A DNA stretch of 32,574 nt from a virus, in the IMG/VR virus record IMGVR_UViG_3300044940_000618, positions 1 to 32,574 of that record; one strand, given 5' to 3'. Under the pieces are notes generated by a model, which was given only the letters and a program-made list of their open reading frames with translations, was not told the origin of the DNA and ran no database searches. The translations under genes were made by a program, and so were the position numbers. Shown here in pieces: positions 1-7,494 of this stretch (position 1 is the stretch's first letter; each line of letters opens with the position of its first letter).

Positions 1-22
1 TATAATAAATAATTAGGATAAA

Positions 23-1111
23 ATGCTTGGATTTAGGTTTTCAGAATACAAAGAAGGAGATGCCAAAAACCTCTTCGACAAGTTGCTGGACATTTTTTTA
101 CAACTCATCAATATTACAGCCGGTAATGTAAGAGAAGCTTTGAATTGGCTCTATGAAGTAGACAAAGAATATAATCTCACCAATGAAGATTATAATATGA
201 GCGATTTCATTAAAGATTTGAAAGATAAAGGATACATTAAAGAAGATGAGAACGACCACCTTTTTATAACTCCAAAAAGCGAACAAACCATTAGGAGAAA
301 ATCGCTGGAAGAAGTATTTGGTAAAATTAAAAAATCAAAACAAGGTAACCACAAAACACCTTATACGGGTGTAGGAGATGAGTTGGGAGCAGACCTTAGA
401 GAATATAGATTTGGAGACTCCTTAGACCAAATTTCTATGACAGAGTCTATCAAAAATGCTCAAATCCACCATGGCACAGGAGAGTTTAGACTAACAGAAG
501 ATGATTTAACAATAGTAGAGAAAGAACAAAAATCTCAAACCTCTACGGTATTGATGATAGATATTTCACACTCTATGATTTTGTATGGCGAAGACAGAAT
601 AACCCCGGCTAAGAAAGTAGCTATGGCATTGGCAGAGTTAATCAAAATAAAATACCCGAAAGATACGCTGGATGTCATTGTATTTGGAAACGATGCTTGG
701 CCGGTTTCTGTAAAAGAATTACCCTATCTACAGGTGGGTCCATACCATACCAATACTGTAGCCGGATTAGAATTGGCTATGGAGATATTGAGGAGGAAAA
801 AAAATAAGAACAAACAGATTTTTATGATTACTGATGGCAAACCTACTTGCCTAAAAGAGCCGGGGGGGTATTATAAAAACAGTTTTGGATTGGATAGAAA
901 AATCATCAATAAAACACTAAACTATGCTGCTCAGTGCAGAAAATTAAACATCAATATCACCACATTTATGATAGCCAGCGACCCTTATCTGAAAGAATTT
1001 GTTCATGAATTTACACAAGCAAATAACGGAAAAGCCTATTATAGCAACTTAGATGGTTTGGGAAGTTTTGTGTTTGAAGATTTTCAGAAAAACAGAAGGA
1101 AAATAGTATAA
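23..1111 (+). CDS. vWA-domain protein (host gene flanking the prophage)
   Basis: This 362-residue protein has a C-terminal von Willebrand factor A domain (about 172-350) with a metal-binding MIDAS motif: DISHS at 180-184, a Thr near 245 and TDG at 270-272. The N-terminal half is helical and charged. vWA proteins of this build commonly work with a MoxR/ChlI-type AAA+ ATPase encoded nearby, but that partner is not in the window. The ATG follows an AT-rich leader with in-frame stops, so the gene looks complete at its 5' end. It ends about 10 bp before the first phage end repeat, so insertion seems to have spared it. It is probably chromosomal rather than phage cargo; its substrate is unknown. 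Confidence 0.85.
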   Translation: MLGFRFSEYKEGDAKNLFDKLLDIFLQLINITAGNVREALNWLYEVDKEYNLTNEDYNMSDFIKDLKDKGYIKEDENDHLFITPKSEQTIRRKSLEEVFGKIKKSKQGNHKTPYTGVGDELGADLREYRFGDSLDQISMTESIKNAQIHHGTGEFRLTEDDLTIVEKEQKSQTSTVLMIDISHSMILYGEDRITPAKKVAMALAELIKIKYPKDTLDVIVFGNDAWPVSVKELPYLQVGPYHTNTVAGLELAMEILRRKKNKNKQIFMITDGKPTCLKEPGGYYKNSFGLDRKIINKTLNYAAQCRKLNINITTFMIASDPYLKEFVHEFTQANNGKAYYSNLDGLGSFVFEDFQKNRRKIV

Positions 1112-1116
1112 GGGGT

Positions 1117-1288
1117 AAATTGAAAAGTACATTTTTTTAAATTAAGTAAAAGTCAAAAAAAAGCCCGAAATTTTCGAAATAATAAGGTTTTTTCTGTTTT
1201 TTTTTGAGTAAGTGAAGAAAATTGAAAAGTACATTTTATACAATTATAGGTTAACTTTTTAATTTTAAAAGCTTTCAAAAGTATATTT
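1117..1288. repeat. Left-end transposase-binding repeats (candidate attL sites)
   Basis: AAATTGAAAAGTACATTTT occurs identically at 1117-1135 and 1219-1237, 102 bp apart. A weaker copy at 1274-1288 (TTCAAAAGTATATTT, two mismatches over 15 bases) lies 52 bp further in. Three same-orientation copies at the terminus of a Mu-like genome match the arrangement of the L1-L3 sites that MuA binds in phage Mu. The surrounding 1112-1293 has no gene; it is very AT-rich and includes a short CGAAA/TTTCG palindrome. The assignment as binding sites is inference from position and repetition. Confidence 0.7.
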
Positions 1289-1293
1289 AAAGT

Positions 1294-2037
1294 TTATTCT
1301 ACACGAATAACACCAACTACAATAGCCATGCTACGAATATCACTTTTAGGTATGGTAAAAGGAGGGTATTCAATATTGTCTGAACGGAGCTCAATGATAT
1401 CTTCTGAAGGAGTTGGGAAGAGTCTTTTTAGCATAGCACCTTGAGAGGTATCTAGTATATAAACCTTGTTCCATTGAATAAAAAGTGGGTTTTTTATGTA
1501 TTTACAGGCTAAAATATCTCCACTGTTGTATTTAGGGTACATAGACGAGCCTCTGACACGTATAAGGAAATGTGCCTCTTTGAACTCTGGTACATAGTAA
1601 TAAGTAAGCTCATGTTCTAGTACTGAAGAATCCCCCTCGCCATAGCCGGCAATAGCCTCTACAGGTATGAGAGGGATGCCTTTTGGTTCCTTTTCTCCCA
1701 ATCCTTGACTTTGCTCTTGATGCTGATTTTTTGTGTTTACCTTACCCATTAGGTTACCTTTTAGGTTACCCATTGGGTTACCCTTTACCTTACCATTTTC
1801 TTGTGCATTTGGCTGTGCTTTTAGGTTACTATCAATAGGTAATTCTAAATCAGAATATAGCCAATTTAAATCTATTCCTTTACTTTTCAAATATAGAATA
1901 TATTCTGTTGGTATAAATTCAGCCTTACCACTCTCAATTTTACTTATTGTTGCCTGTGAAACTCCACTTTCAGCGGATACTTGGGTTTGGCTTAGCCCTA
2001 AAAATAATCTAGCATCTTTTAAATTAGGATAGCCCAT
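1294..2037 (-). CDS. Prophage repressor, XRE HTH plus S24/LexA-type self-cleaving domain
   Basis: The 247-residue protein has an N-terminal helix-turn-helix (about 8-40, LSQTQVSAESGVSQATISKI), a low-complexity linker (about 70-120) and a C-terminal S24 peptidase fold (about 121-247). The self-cleavage machinery looks intact: the scissile pair is probably A130-G131 in EAIAGYG, the nucleophile S165 in GSSMYP and the general base K204 in MLKRL. This predicts RecA-stimulated induction during the SOS response, as in lambda CI and LexA, rather than the Clp-dependent control of Mu Repc. It is transcribed leftward, divergent from the early genes. The linker is encoded by five 12-bp tandem repeats, which is unusual. 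Confidence 0.93.
   Translation of the reverse strand: MGYPNLKDARLFLGLSQTQVSAESGVSQATISKIESGKAEFIPTEYILYLKSKGIDLNWLYSDLELPIDSNLKAQPNAQENGKVKGNPMGNLKGNLMGKVNTKNQHQEQSQGLGEKEPKGIPLIPVEAIAGYGEGDSSVLEHELTYYYVPEFKEAHFLIRVRGSSMYPKYNSGDILACKYIKNPLFIQWNKVYILDTSQGAMLKRLFPTPSEDIIELRSDNIEYPPFTIPKSDIRSMAIVVGVIRVE
1735..1794 (-). repeat. Five 12-bp in-frame tandem repeats in the repressor linker
   Basis: On the minus strand five consecutive 12-base units begin with GGTAA and encode GKVK, GNPM, GNLK, GNLM and GKVN (residues 82-101). Because 12 is a multiple of three, gain or loss of units would change linker length without breaking the frame. The repeat lies exactly between the DNA-binding and self-cleavage domains. 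Confidence 0.9.
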
Positions 2038-2067
2038 AAAAAAATATTATAAAATTTAATAAATAAA

Positions 2068-2099
2068 TTTGCATATATTCTAAAATAGATTAATATTTG
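2068..2099 (+). promoter_or_regulatory. Candidate early promoter (Bacteroidota type)
   Basis: TTTG at 2068-2071 is followed after 20 bp by AATATTTG at 2092-2099, one mismatch from the Bacteroidota TAnnTTTG box. The start site would be near 2105, about 29 nt before the ner-like ATG at 2134. It would drive the rightward early operon. Proposed from consensus only. Confidence 0.5.
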
Positions 2100-2122
2100 T
2101 GTCGTAAACATATAACAAATAT
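2093..2122. promoter_or_regulatory. Candidate operator, 8-bp inverted repeat
   Basis: ATATTTGT at 2093-2100 is inverted as ACAAATAT at 2115-2122, giving a 22-bp centre-to-centre spacing, about two helical turns. The arms cover the -7 boxes of both candidate promoters, so a dimer bound here could block either or both. Part of the symmetry is an unavoidable result of two promoter boxes facing each other, so the operator role is tentative. Confidence 0.4.
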
Positions 2123-2147
2123 AATTATTAACAATGACTAGCACAAA
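2116..2147 (-). promoter_or_regulatory. Candidate repressor promoter (Bacteroidota type)
   Basis: Read on the minus strand, TTTG (2144-2147) is followed by a 20-bp spacer and a perfect TATATTTG box (2116-2123). Transcription would start near 2109 and reach the repressor ATG at 2037 after about 70 nt. The -33 element lies inside the first codons of the ner-like gene, so that gene and the repressor are transcriptionally interlocked. Confidence 0.6.
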
Positions 2148-2364
2148 ACTTAATAATGGAGACGTACCGCTGATAGCGGAAAAAATGGGTGTGAACCAAC
2201 GCACCGTACGCACCATCATATCCGGAGAGCGTGGAAAACGTGGTACAGAGTTACAAAAAAACATTAAAGAAGCTGTGGAGCTAAGGCTACGCCAAAACAA
2301 ACAGCTTGAGGAGTTTTGCAAGTCTAAAGCAGTAAGAAAAGTAATACCAAGCAATTGTAAATAA
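2134..2364 (+). CDS. Small DNA-binding protein, Ner/Cro-like early regulator
   Basis: The 76-residue basic protein carries a helix-turn-helix-like segment (about 14-31, IAEKMGVNQRTVRTIISG). It is the first gene of the rightward early operon and is divergent from the repressor, the position of ner in Mu and cro in lambda. By analogy it would turn down early and repressor transcription. The gene-start region overlaps the candidate repressor promoter. Function is inferred from size, fold and position; sequence similarity to Mu Ner itself is not obvious. Confidence 0.65.
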   Translation: MTSTKLNNGDVPLIAEKMGVNQRTVRTIISGERGKRGTELQKNIKEAVELRLRQNKQLEEFCKSKAVRKVIPSNCK

Positions 2365-2366
2365 AA

Positions 2367-2378
2367 TTTGGTACCAAA
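2367..2378. promoter_or_regulatory. Perfect 12-bp palindrome upstream of the transposase gene
   Basis: TTTGGTACCAAA is a perfect palindrome immediately after the ner-like stop codon and about 44 bp before the transposase start. It could be a binding site for a dimeric regulator. No function can be assigned. Confidence 0.3.
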
Positions 2379-2421
2379 ACCGGTCGCCAAAAATATTTTT
2401 TCAATATCCTAAAATAATCCA

Positions 2422-4632
2422 TTGAAGCTAATCGGTAACATATTGTACTTAGAATTTTCTGACTTTCCAAAGGAAGCTGAGGGATATCTCAAGAAAGTTT
2501 GCAATTACTTCAGAGAAGGTAAAAGAAAATCGTACGAAAATATCCCAGACCCACTAGATACCAGGAAAAAGCTGATCAACTACGACACCATACCGAAAAG
2601 CACCATTGAAAAGTACGGTATCCCTAGTAAAGAAGAGCTGATAAGAACCATATCGCTCCACACACTGGCTAGAGAGGTGCAAGTACATAAAAAAGACCTT
2701 GAATACTATATGAGCAACAAAAGTACCCTAGACCTAGCCCACGAATACAGCCGAATAGCTGCGTGGCTACGCTATGGTGCAGCTATGAGGCATACAGAGG
2801 CAGTGAGTAAAGGCTTTGCAGACAAAAACCACCTCTACACCACTATGATAAGGCTGATGGCACAAGAGGCAGAAACACTAGGCTGGAAAAGCTGGAGCGT
2901 GGAGAATATACAGGTGTTTAAAAGGCGTTTAAAACCGTTCGTACAGTACGAAAAAGGCAAAGGAAAGATAGAAGAGGCACTAGACTCACTCGTGTATAAG
3001 CGCATAGGTATGGTCAATGCCCAAAAGGTAAATGAGTACTTTGAAAACGTAGTGCTGTGGCTCTATGGCAATAAGAATACAGGCATTAAACTACTACCCG
3101 ACCAAGTGTATATCCTCTATGAACAGGTGAGAAATGGACAAAAGATGTTGGTAGATACAGATACAGGCGAGGTGCTGCAAGCACCATTGGATAAAAATGG
3201 GGAGCCACAGACTCTACCCAAGGTGTGCATTAGAACTATACAAAATTTTCTAAACCTGCCCAAAATACAACTTATTGCTACTGCTTTAAGAGATGGAAAT
3301 AAGTACCTAAACGACAAGTTTGCGCCATATATCTGGCGAATGAAGCCTAAGTACAGTGGCTCTATGACTAGTAGCGATGGTGCTGTGATACCCCTAAGGC
3401 TTATCATCAACAATAAACTGACATGGAAAAGAGCCCTTGCCTATATGATATTTGATGTAAAAAGCGAGTGTATAATAGGTGTGAGCTATGGACTGGAGGA
3501 GGATTTGAAAGTGATGAACGAAGCTTTTAAAAACATGCTTCTGTGGACAGATGGGTATGTTCCTTTGGAAAACCAGCTCGACAACTTTGGACGAGGAAAT
3601 AAAGAAAAACTTCAAAAAATATTTAAGTATGTGAGCTTTTGTGAACCTTATAATCCACAGAGCAAATATGCAGAGCGATTGATAGGGCACTTTGAGGGTA
3701 CACAGCTAAGAATGATAAAAGGCTGGCAGGGAACCAATAATCAGAGCAAAAAACAAAGCGGGAAAAAGAATCCGGACATAGAAGATATAGGCTATACACT
3801 AAAAGAGGTCATAGAATTACATCAAAATGCGATAAAAAATTGGAATATGACCGTGCCAAAATGGTGCAAAAGTGGAAAAACAAGACTAGAGCTTTGGAAT
3901 GAAAACAAAAACCCCGAAGCACTGCAACTCCAAGACAGAGAACTGGCACGCCTAGCAGGTAAATCTAAGATAGGAAACATAGTGAGAGGCTTTGTGAAGG
4001 TAGAGTATGGAGAGGTAGAATATGACTACATGGTAGAGAACTATGCCGAACTCACCTCCGAGTTGAGCAATGGATGGAGTGTAAGGGTTGTTTTTCTACC
4101 CCACAAGATGGATAGAGTATGGTTGTATAACTACAAAGATAAAAACGATCCACAAGAAGACACCTATCTATGCGAATGCAAAAAGATAGTAAAAACCCAA
4201 GCAGCCAAAGCAGAAAGAACAGAAGCAGATAACGAAGCGTTGGCAAATTTGATATCCAATAAACAAAGATTTAACAGGTGGATGATGGAGGAGATAGCAA
4301 AAATACCAGAAATAACCACTGTGGATGTACTACCTACTACTTACGAAGAAGCTGAGCTGGTCATAAGTGCAGGCTACACCGATAAGCCCTTGATGCAAGC
4401 AGCAGAGGAGCTCTTAAACAAGCAGCTACTATCACAAAAAAGTGGAAAAAGCCAGCGACAGTTGAAGCCCGATAGGCTGGAGGCAAAGCGAGATACCAAA
4501 GAGCGAATCGAACGAAGTAAAAAACTAAAAGAAATGCTCTACGAAACAGAAGTAAAACCCAATCAGGAGCTGGTAGAGGTACAAAAAGAATCCAATAGAG
4601 AACTCTTACAAAGACTAAGATATGAAATATAA
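2422..4632 (+). CDS. DDE transposase, MuA-like
   Basis: This 736-residue protein carries out strand transfer and replicative transposition of the phage. An N-terminal DNA-binding region (about 1-300) precedes an integrase-type catalytic core. The catalytic triad is readable: D319 in SSDGA, D387 in LDNFGRGNK (compare DNTRGAANK of MuA) and E418 in KYAERL; D345 in FDVKS aligns with the QDVYSRK strand of MuA. A beta-barrel-like domain (about 500-610) and a charged helical tail (about 670-736) follow, the tail being where MuA contacts MuB and ClpX. The start is TTG: an in-frame TAA lies at 2410-2412 and no ATG is nearby. The length is close to MuA (663 residues) but longer. Confidence 0.95.
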   Translation: MKLIGNILYLEFSDFPKEAEGYLKKVCNYFREGKRKSYENIPDPLDTRKKLINYDTIPKSTIEKYGIPSKEELIRTISLHTLAREVQVHKKDLEYYMSNKSTLDLAHEYSRIAAWLRYGAAMRHTEAVSKGFADKNHLYTTMIRLMAQEAETLGWKSWSVENIQVFKRRLKPFVQYEKGKGKIEEALDSLVYKRIGMVNAQKVNEYFENVVLWLYGNKNTGIKLLPDQVYILYEQVRNGQKMLVDTDTGEVLQAPLDKNGEPQTLPKVCIRTIQNFLNLPKIQLIATALRDGNKYLNDKFAPYIWRMKPKYSGSMTSSDGAVIPLRLIINNKLTWKRALAYMIFDVKSECIIGVSYGLEEDLKVMNEAFKNMLLWTDGYVPLENQLDNFGRGNKEKLQKIFKYVSFCEPYNPQSKYAERLIGHFEGTQLRMIKGWQGTNNQSKKQSGKKNPDIEDIGYTLKEVIELHQNAIKNWNMTVPKWCKSGKTRLELWNENKNPEALQLQDRELARLAGKSKIGNIVRGFVKVEYGEVEYDYMVENYAELTSELSNGWSVRVVFLPHKMDRVWLYNYKDKNDPQEDTYLCECKKIVKTQAAKAERTEADNEALANLISNKQRFNRWMMEEIAKIPEITTVDVLPTTYEEAELVISAGYTDKPLMQAAEELLNKQLLSQKSGKSQRQLKPDRLEAKRDTKERIERSKKLKEMLYETEVKPNQELVEVQKESNRELLQRLRYEI

Positions 4633-4637
4633 AAAAA

Positions 4638-4663
4638 AGCCTTGATGGTGACACATCAAGGCT
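4638..4663 (-). terminator. Intrinsic terminator oriented against the early operon
   Basis: A 10-bp perfect stem (AGCCTTGATG at 4638-4647, CATCAAGGCT at 4654-4663) has a 6-nt loop. The poly-T tract follows the stem only on the minus strand (A run at 4631-4638 on plus), so it would stop leftward, not rightward, transcription. It sits directly after the transposase stop codon. In the plus-strand mRNA it would form a stable hairpin between the transposase and MuB-like genes. The rest of the 80-bp gap holds a direct repeat AACCAAGT at 4673-4680 and 4683-4690. Confidence 0.7.
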
Positions 4664-4711
4664 AGCGATTAAAACCAAGTTTAACCAAGTAAAATAGATA
4701 AATGCAATATT

Positions 4712-5662
4712 ATGGAAAATTCAGTAAAAATAAAAATTAGCGAAGCCCTTAATGCGTGGCTAGATCCGGCTAATACAGAGCGAAGTGGCAATGCCTTGCA
4801 GCAAAAGAGTGGAGTGAGTACCTCTGTGATAAGCCATATCAAAAATGGCAAATTTGAAATCATGGTAGGTAACAAGCCTAGCCCAATAAGCCCGGCACAA
4901 TTTTTAAAAATAGCCGATGCCATTGGCTACGTGATAGAAAACGAGGATATACATTGGGACTTTACAGACAGTTTTCGCAAGATACAGTCTGTATGCCGTA
5001 GTACACAGACCAAACGCAGGATTGTAACACTAGAAAGTGAGCTATCAGGACTAGGTAAAACCTACGGACTCGAACACTATGAGACATACAATGACAAAGT
5101 GGTGTACATAAAATGTGAAAGGTCTTGGAAGAGTAAAAATCTCATCAATTCCATATTGACTAAACTAAAAATACGCACAGACAGCAAGGACAACATAAGC
5201 AGATTGGCACTGATTCGTGAAAAATTAACCTCACAACCAGGTTGGCTAATCATACTAGACGAGGCTGAGTACATAAGCAATACTGTCTGGCATACGGTAA
5301 AGGAAATAATAGACTTTATCTATGGCAAATGTGGATTGATAGTGAGTGGTATAGACATAAGCTACAAAATAAACAAGTATGCAGACAAAAAAAAGGAGGG
5401 TTTTCCACAGCTAAAGAGAAGATTATTCTCAGAAATAGCCACTATACAAGCCATAACAAAGAAGGAAAAAGTGGCTATACTGGAAAAACATGGTATAGTA
5501 AATAAGACAGCCATAGAGTTTTTTGCGAAGCATGTACACGACTATCAGATGATGCGAATTTACATACAAGATGCCTTACATGTGAGCAGTAAGACCGGTT
5601 CAACGATAGACGGAGCTTTTTTGATGGATTTGTTTTTCAACACTCAAAACGAAGAATTATGA
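4712..5662 (+). CDS. AAA+ ATPase, MuB-like target-selection protein
   Basis: The 316-residue protein would bind target DNA with ATP, deliver it to the transposase and provide target immunity. An N-terminal helix-turn-helix region (about 25-48, LQQKSGVSTSVISHIKNG) matches the known MuB plan. The ATPase domain has a Walker A motif at 111-117 (LSGLGKT), Walker B at 179-184 (LIILDE) and a candidate arginine finger at RR236-237. It lies 80 bp downstream of the transposase and its last codons overlap the next gene. At 316 residues it is close to MuB (312). Confidence 0.92.
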   Translation: MENSVKIKISEALNAWLDPANTERSGNALQQKSGVSTSVISHIKNGKFEIMVGNKPSPISPAQFLKIADAIGYVIENEDIHWDFTDSFRKIQSVCRSTQTKRRIVTLESELSGLGKTYGLEHYETYNDKVVYIKCERSWKSKNLINSILTKLKIRTDSKDNISRLALIREKLTSQPGWLIILDEAEYISNTVWHTVKEIIDFIYGKCGLIVSGIDISYKINKYADKKKEGFPQLKRRLFSEIATIQAITKKEKVAILEKHGIVNKTAIEFFAKHVHDYQMMRIYIQDALHVSSKTGSTIDGAFLMDLFFNTQNEEL

Positions 5663-5847
5663 GAATGGAAGAGATAGTAATAGAAGAACTTTTAAACGAA
5701 AGGGCATTGATTATTGAAGAGATAAATGCCTACAGGGAGAGTATAAGGAAATTTTGGTTTGATACTGATTTGCAAATTAAAATAAGAGAAAACATAACAA
5801 TAAGAGAAAAAAGAGTACATGAAATAGACTCTCTAATATGTAACTAA
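5659..5847 (+). CDS. Small coiled-coil protein, unknown function
   Basis: This 62-residue protein is rich in Glu, Ile and Arg and reads as one long amphipathic helix or coiled coil. Its ATG overlaps the stop of the MuB-like gene (ATGA), showing translational coupling in the early operon. I do not recognise a family. It could be a partner or modulator of its neighbours, but nothing in the sequence proves this. Confidence 0.7.
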   Translation: MRMEEIVIEELLNERALIIEEINAYRESIRKFWFDTDLQIKIRENITIREKRVHEIDSLICN

Positions 5848-5848
5848 G

Positions 5849-6133
5849 ATGGAAACAATACTAAAAACAATAAGTGAGATCACCTACATAAGTGTAGATG
5901 ATATATTGAAAAAGAAGAGCAGAGTAAAAGATATAGTAGATGCCAGATCAATACTTTCCTTTGAGCTTAAAAATAGAATAGGCTATTCAAATAACAAAAT
6001 TGCCGAGTTCATAGGCAAGGATAGAACCACTGTCGTCAATCTTTTAAAGAGATATGAAAATCTAAGAAGCTATCCAAGTGATTTTTTGAAAATGAGCAAT
6101 TTGATAAGTAAAAAACTAGACGAGGTATTATGA
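5849..6133 (+). CDS. Stand-alone DnaA domain IV-like DNA-binding protein
   Basis: The 94-residue protein closely follows the C-terminal DNA-binding domain of DnaA: VDARSILSFEL near 30-40 corresponds to the conserved aR.ia.yL helix, and IGKDRTTVVN near 54-64 corresponds to the GRDHTTV signature. The AAA+ domain of DnaA is absent. Small free-standing domain IV proteins can bind DnaA boxes or act as transcription factors. Here it lies in the early operon beside the transposition genes, starting 1 nt after the previous stop and overlapping the next start. It could steer host replication factors or read host origin sites; this is inference. Confidence 0.75.
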   Translation: METILKTISEITYISVDDILKKKSRVKDIVDARSILSFELKNRIGYSNNKIAEFIGKDRTTVVNLLKRYENLRSYPSDFLKMSNLISKKLDEVL

Positions 6134-6531
6134 AAATAGAAGAAGCAAAACATCTACTCATTAGCATGCTAGAGGTAGAAGAAGCTTGGTACAATACCAT
6201 GTTGTTTGACCTTGCTACTCAATGGGCAGAGCAGCACTGTGGCAGCGGTGATTCAAGCAAGTTTCTGACTATGCAACCCGAATTTTGGGGCTGGTGGAAA
6301 AAACAGTTTAGTACCAAGACAATGGATTTTTTAGACTGTATACACCTAGACAATAACCTACAATACTATCTAAAAATAAATGTAGATGGCAAGTCATATA
6401 CCATATACAGCCTTGAAAAGACCAAAGAATTGTATATACAATACATGTATACAAGTTTGCTGTCAGATGAAGGAAGAGCCATACTAGACCTACATTTTAA
6501 TGGCTATTTAAAACAGTTAATAAACAAGTAA
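6130..6531 (+). CDS. Hypothetical early phage protein
   Basis: This 133-residue protein has many aromatic residues (WGWWKKQF near 53-60; several Tyr in the C-terminal half) and no motif that I recognise. It overlaps the DnaA-like gene through an ATGA junction, so the two are probably translated together. It shows no membrane segment or signal peptide. Confidence 0.75.
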   Translation: MKIEEAKHLLISMLEVEEAWYNTMLFDLATQWAEQHCGSGDSSKFLTMQPEFWGWWKKQFSTKTMDFLDCIHLDNNLQYYLKINVDGKSYTIYSLEKTKELYIQYMYTSLLSDEGRAILDLHFNGYLKQLINK

Positions 6532-6551
6532 ACCCTTAAATTTCAATAATT

Positions 6552-7076
6552 ATGAGCAAAACAAGAGAAACTAGAAAAGTAGTAACAGAAGAGATAAGCG
6601 CCAATATGGCAGAGGATAAATTTGCAGAATATGCAGATGCCGATGCAAAAATACAGATGATAACCAGTAAAATGGATGTAGAGATAACTGCTATTAGAGA
6701 AAAGTATGCAGACAAGCTACAAAAACTGCAAGAGATTAAAGAACAAAGCATGAACGTGTTAATGGCATATGCACAGCAACACCCTGAGCTGTTTGCAAAA
6801 AAGAAAAGCCTGGAAATGACGCATGGAGTGATAGGTTTTAGAACAGGAACTCCGAGCCTTAAAACATTAAAAGGTTTTACTTGGAGTAGTGTCACTAACC
6901 TGTTGAAAGAGTTCTTGCCCAATTATGTGCGTATAGTAGAAGAGCCTGCTAAAGATAAATTATTGGCAGATAGAGAGGTAGAAGAAGTATCTAAGCTCTT
7001 CCCAAAAGTAGGCATAAGAGTAGAGCAAACAGAGACCTTCTTCATAGAGCCTAAGAAAGAGGAAATAGTTGTTTAA
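6552..7076 (+). CDS. gam: Gam, host-nuclease inhibitor protein
   Basis: The 174-residue protein matches the Mu Gam family in size and layout. A long helical first half (about 15-80, with IREKYADKLQKLQEIK) is followed by the typical beta segment after KKSLEMTHGVIGFRTGTPSL and a C-terminal domain with LPNYVRIVEEPAKDKL. Gam is a bacteriophage relative of Ku that binds DNA ends and protects them from RecBCD-type exonucleases. Gam is a usual early gene of Mu-like phages. Confidence 0.92.
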   Translation: MSKTRETRKVVTEEISANMAEDKFAEYADADAKIQMITSKMDVEITAIREKYADKLQKLQEIKEQSMNVLMAYAQQHPELFAKKKSLEMTHGVIGFRTGTPSLKTLKGFTWSSVTNLLKEFLPNYVRIVEEPAKDKLLADREVEEVSKLFPKVGIRVEQTETFFIEPKKEEIVV

Positions 7077-7092
7077 TTCAAACTAAAAGCTA

Positions 7093-7488
7093 ATGAAACT
7101 AATAATTTATAATCTTGAATCACTAAAAAGTATACAAAAAGGCGTACCTTATTTAAGAGTAAATTCAAAAAACGGTGTTTTTTCATTTAATAAAGATGCA
7201 ACCGATCTAATGGGTGACCCTAGTCATCTTCTGTTGATGCAAGATGCAGATAATAAAAAAGATTGGTATGTAGAGCCTATTTATGAACAAACTGAAGGTG
7301 CATTTATTGTGAGAAAAGAAAGAAAAAGCAATAAGTCAATGATTATACGAAGCGTAGATTTAGCCAAACATTTGCTCAAAAGCATAGAAGCACCTGAGCA
7401 CAGTATGAAGATGCTTATAAGTAAAGAGCCATTGGTGGTAGATAACAAAAAAATATTTGCTATCATAACCAAGAGTGCAAAAGTGTAA
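7093..7488 (+). CDS. Hypothetical early protein
   Basis: This 131-residue protein has a mixed alpha/beta look with no transmembrane segment. It starts with KLIIYNLESLKSIQKGVPYLRVN and reads as a compact cytosolic protein. It follows gam by 16 bp in the same operon. I associate proteins of this kind with Bacteroidota Mu-like phages but cannot name a function. Confidence 0.7.
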   Translation: MKLIIYNLESLKSIQKGVPYLRVNSKNGVFSFNKDATDLMGDPSHLLLMQDADNKKDWYVEPIYEQTEGAFIVRKERKSNKSMIIRSVDLAKHLLKSIEAPEHSMKMLISKEPLVVDNKKIFAIITKSAKV

Positions 7489-7494
7489 GAATAA

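Noticed and set aside
23-1111. vWA gene as phage cargo
   Set aside because: It lies outside the end repeats and its family is chromosomal in Bacteroidota; a more distal phage end cannot be fully excluded.
2019-2390. 123-residue minus-strand frame
   Set aside because: Covers the promoter region and the ner-like gene in antisense; no sensible protein pattern.
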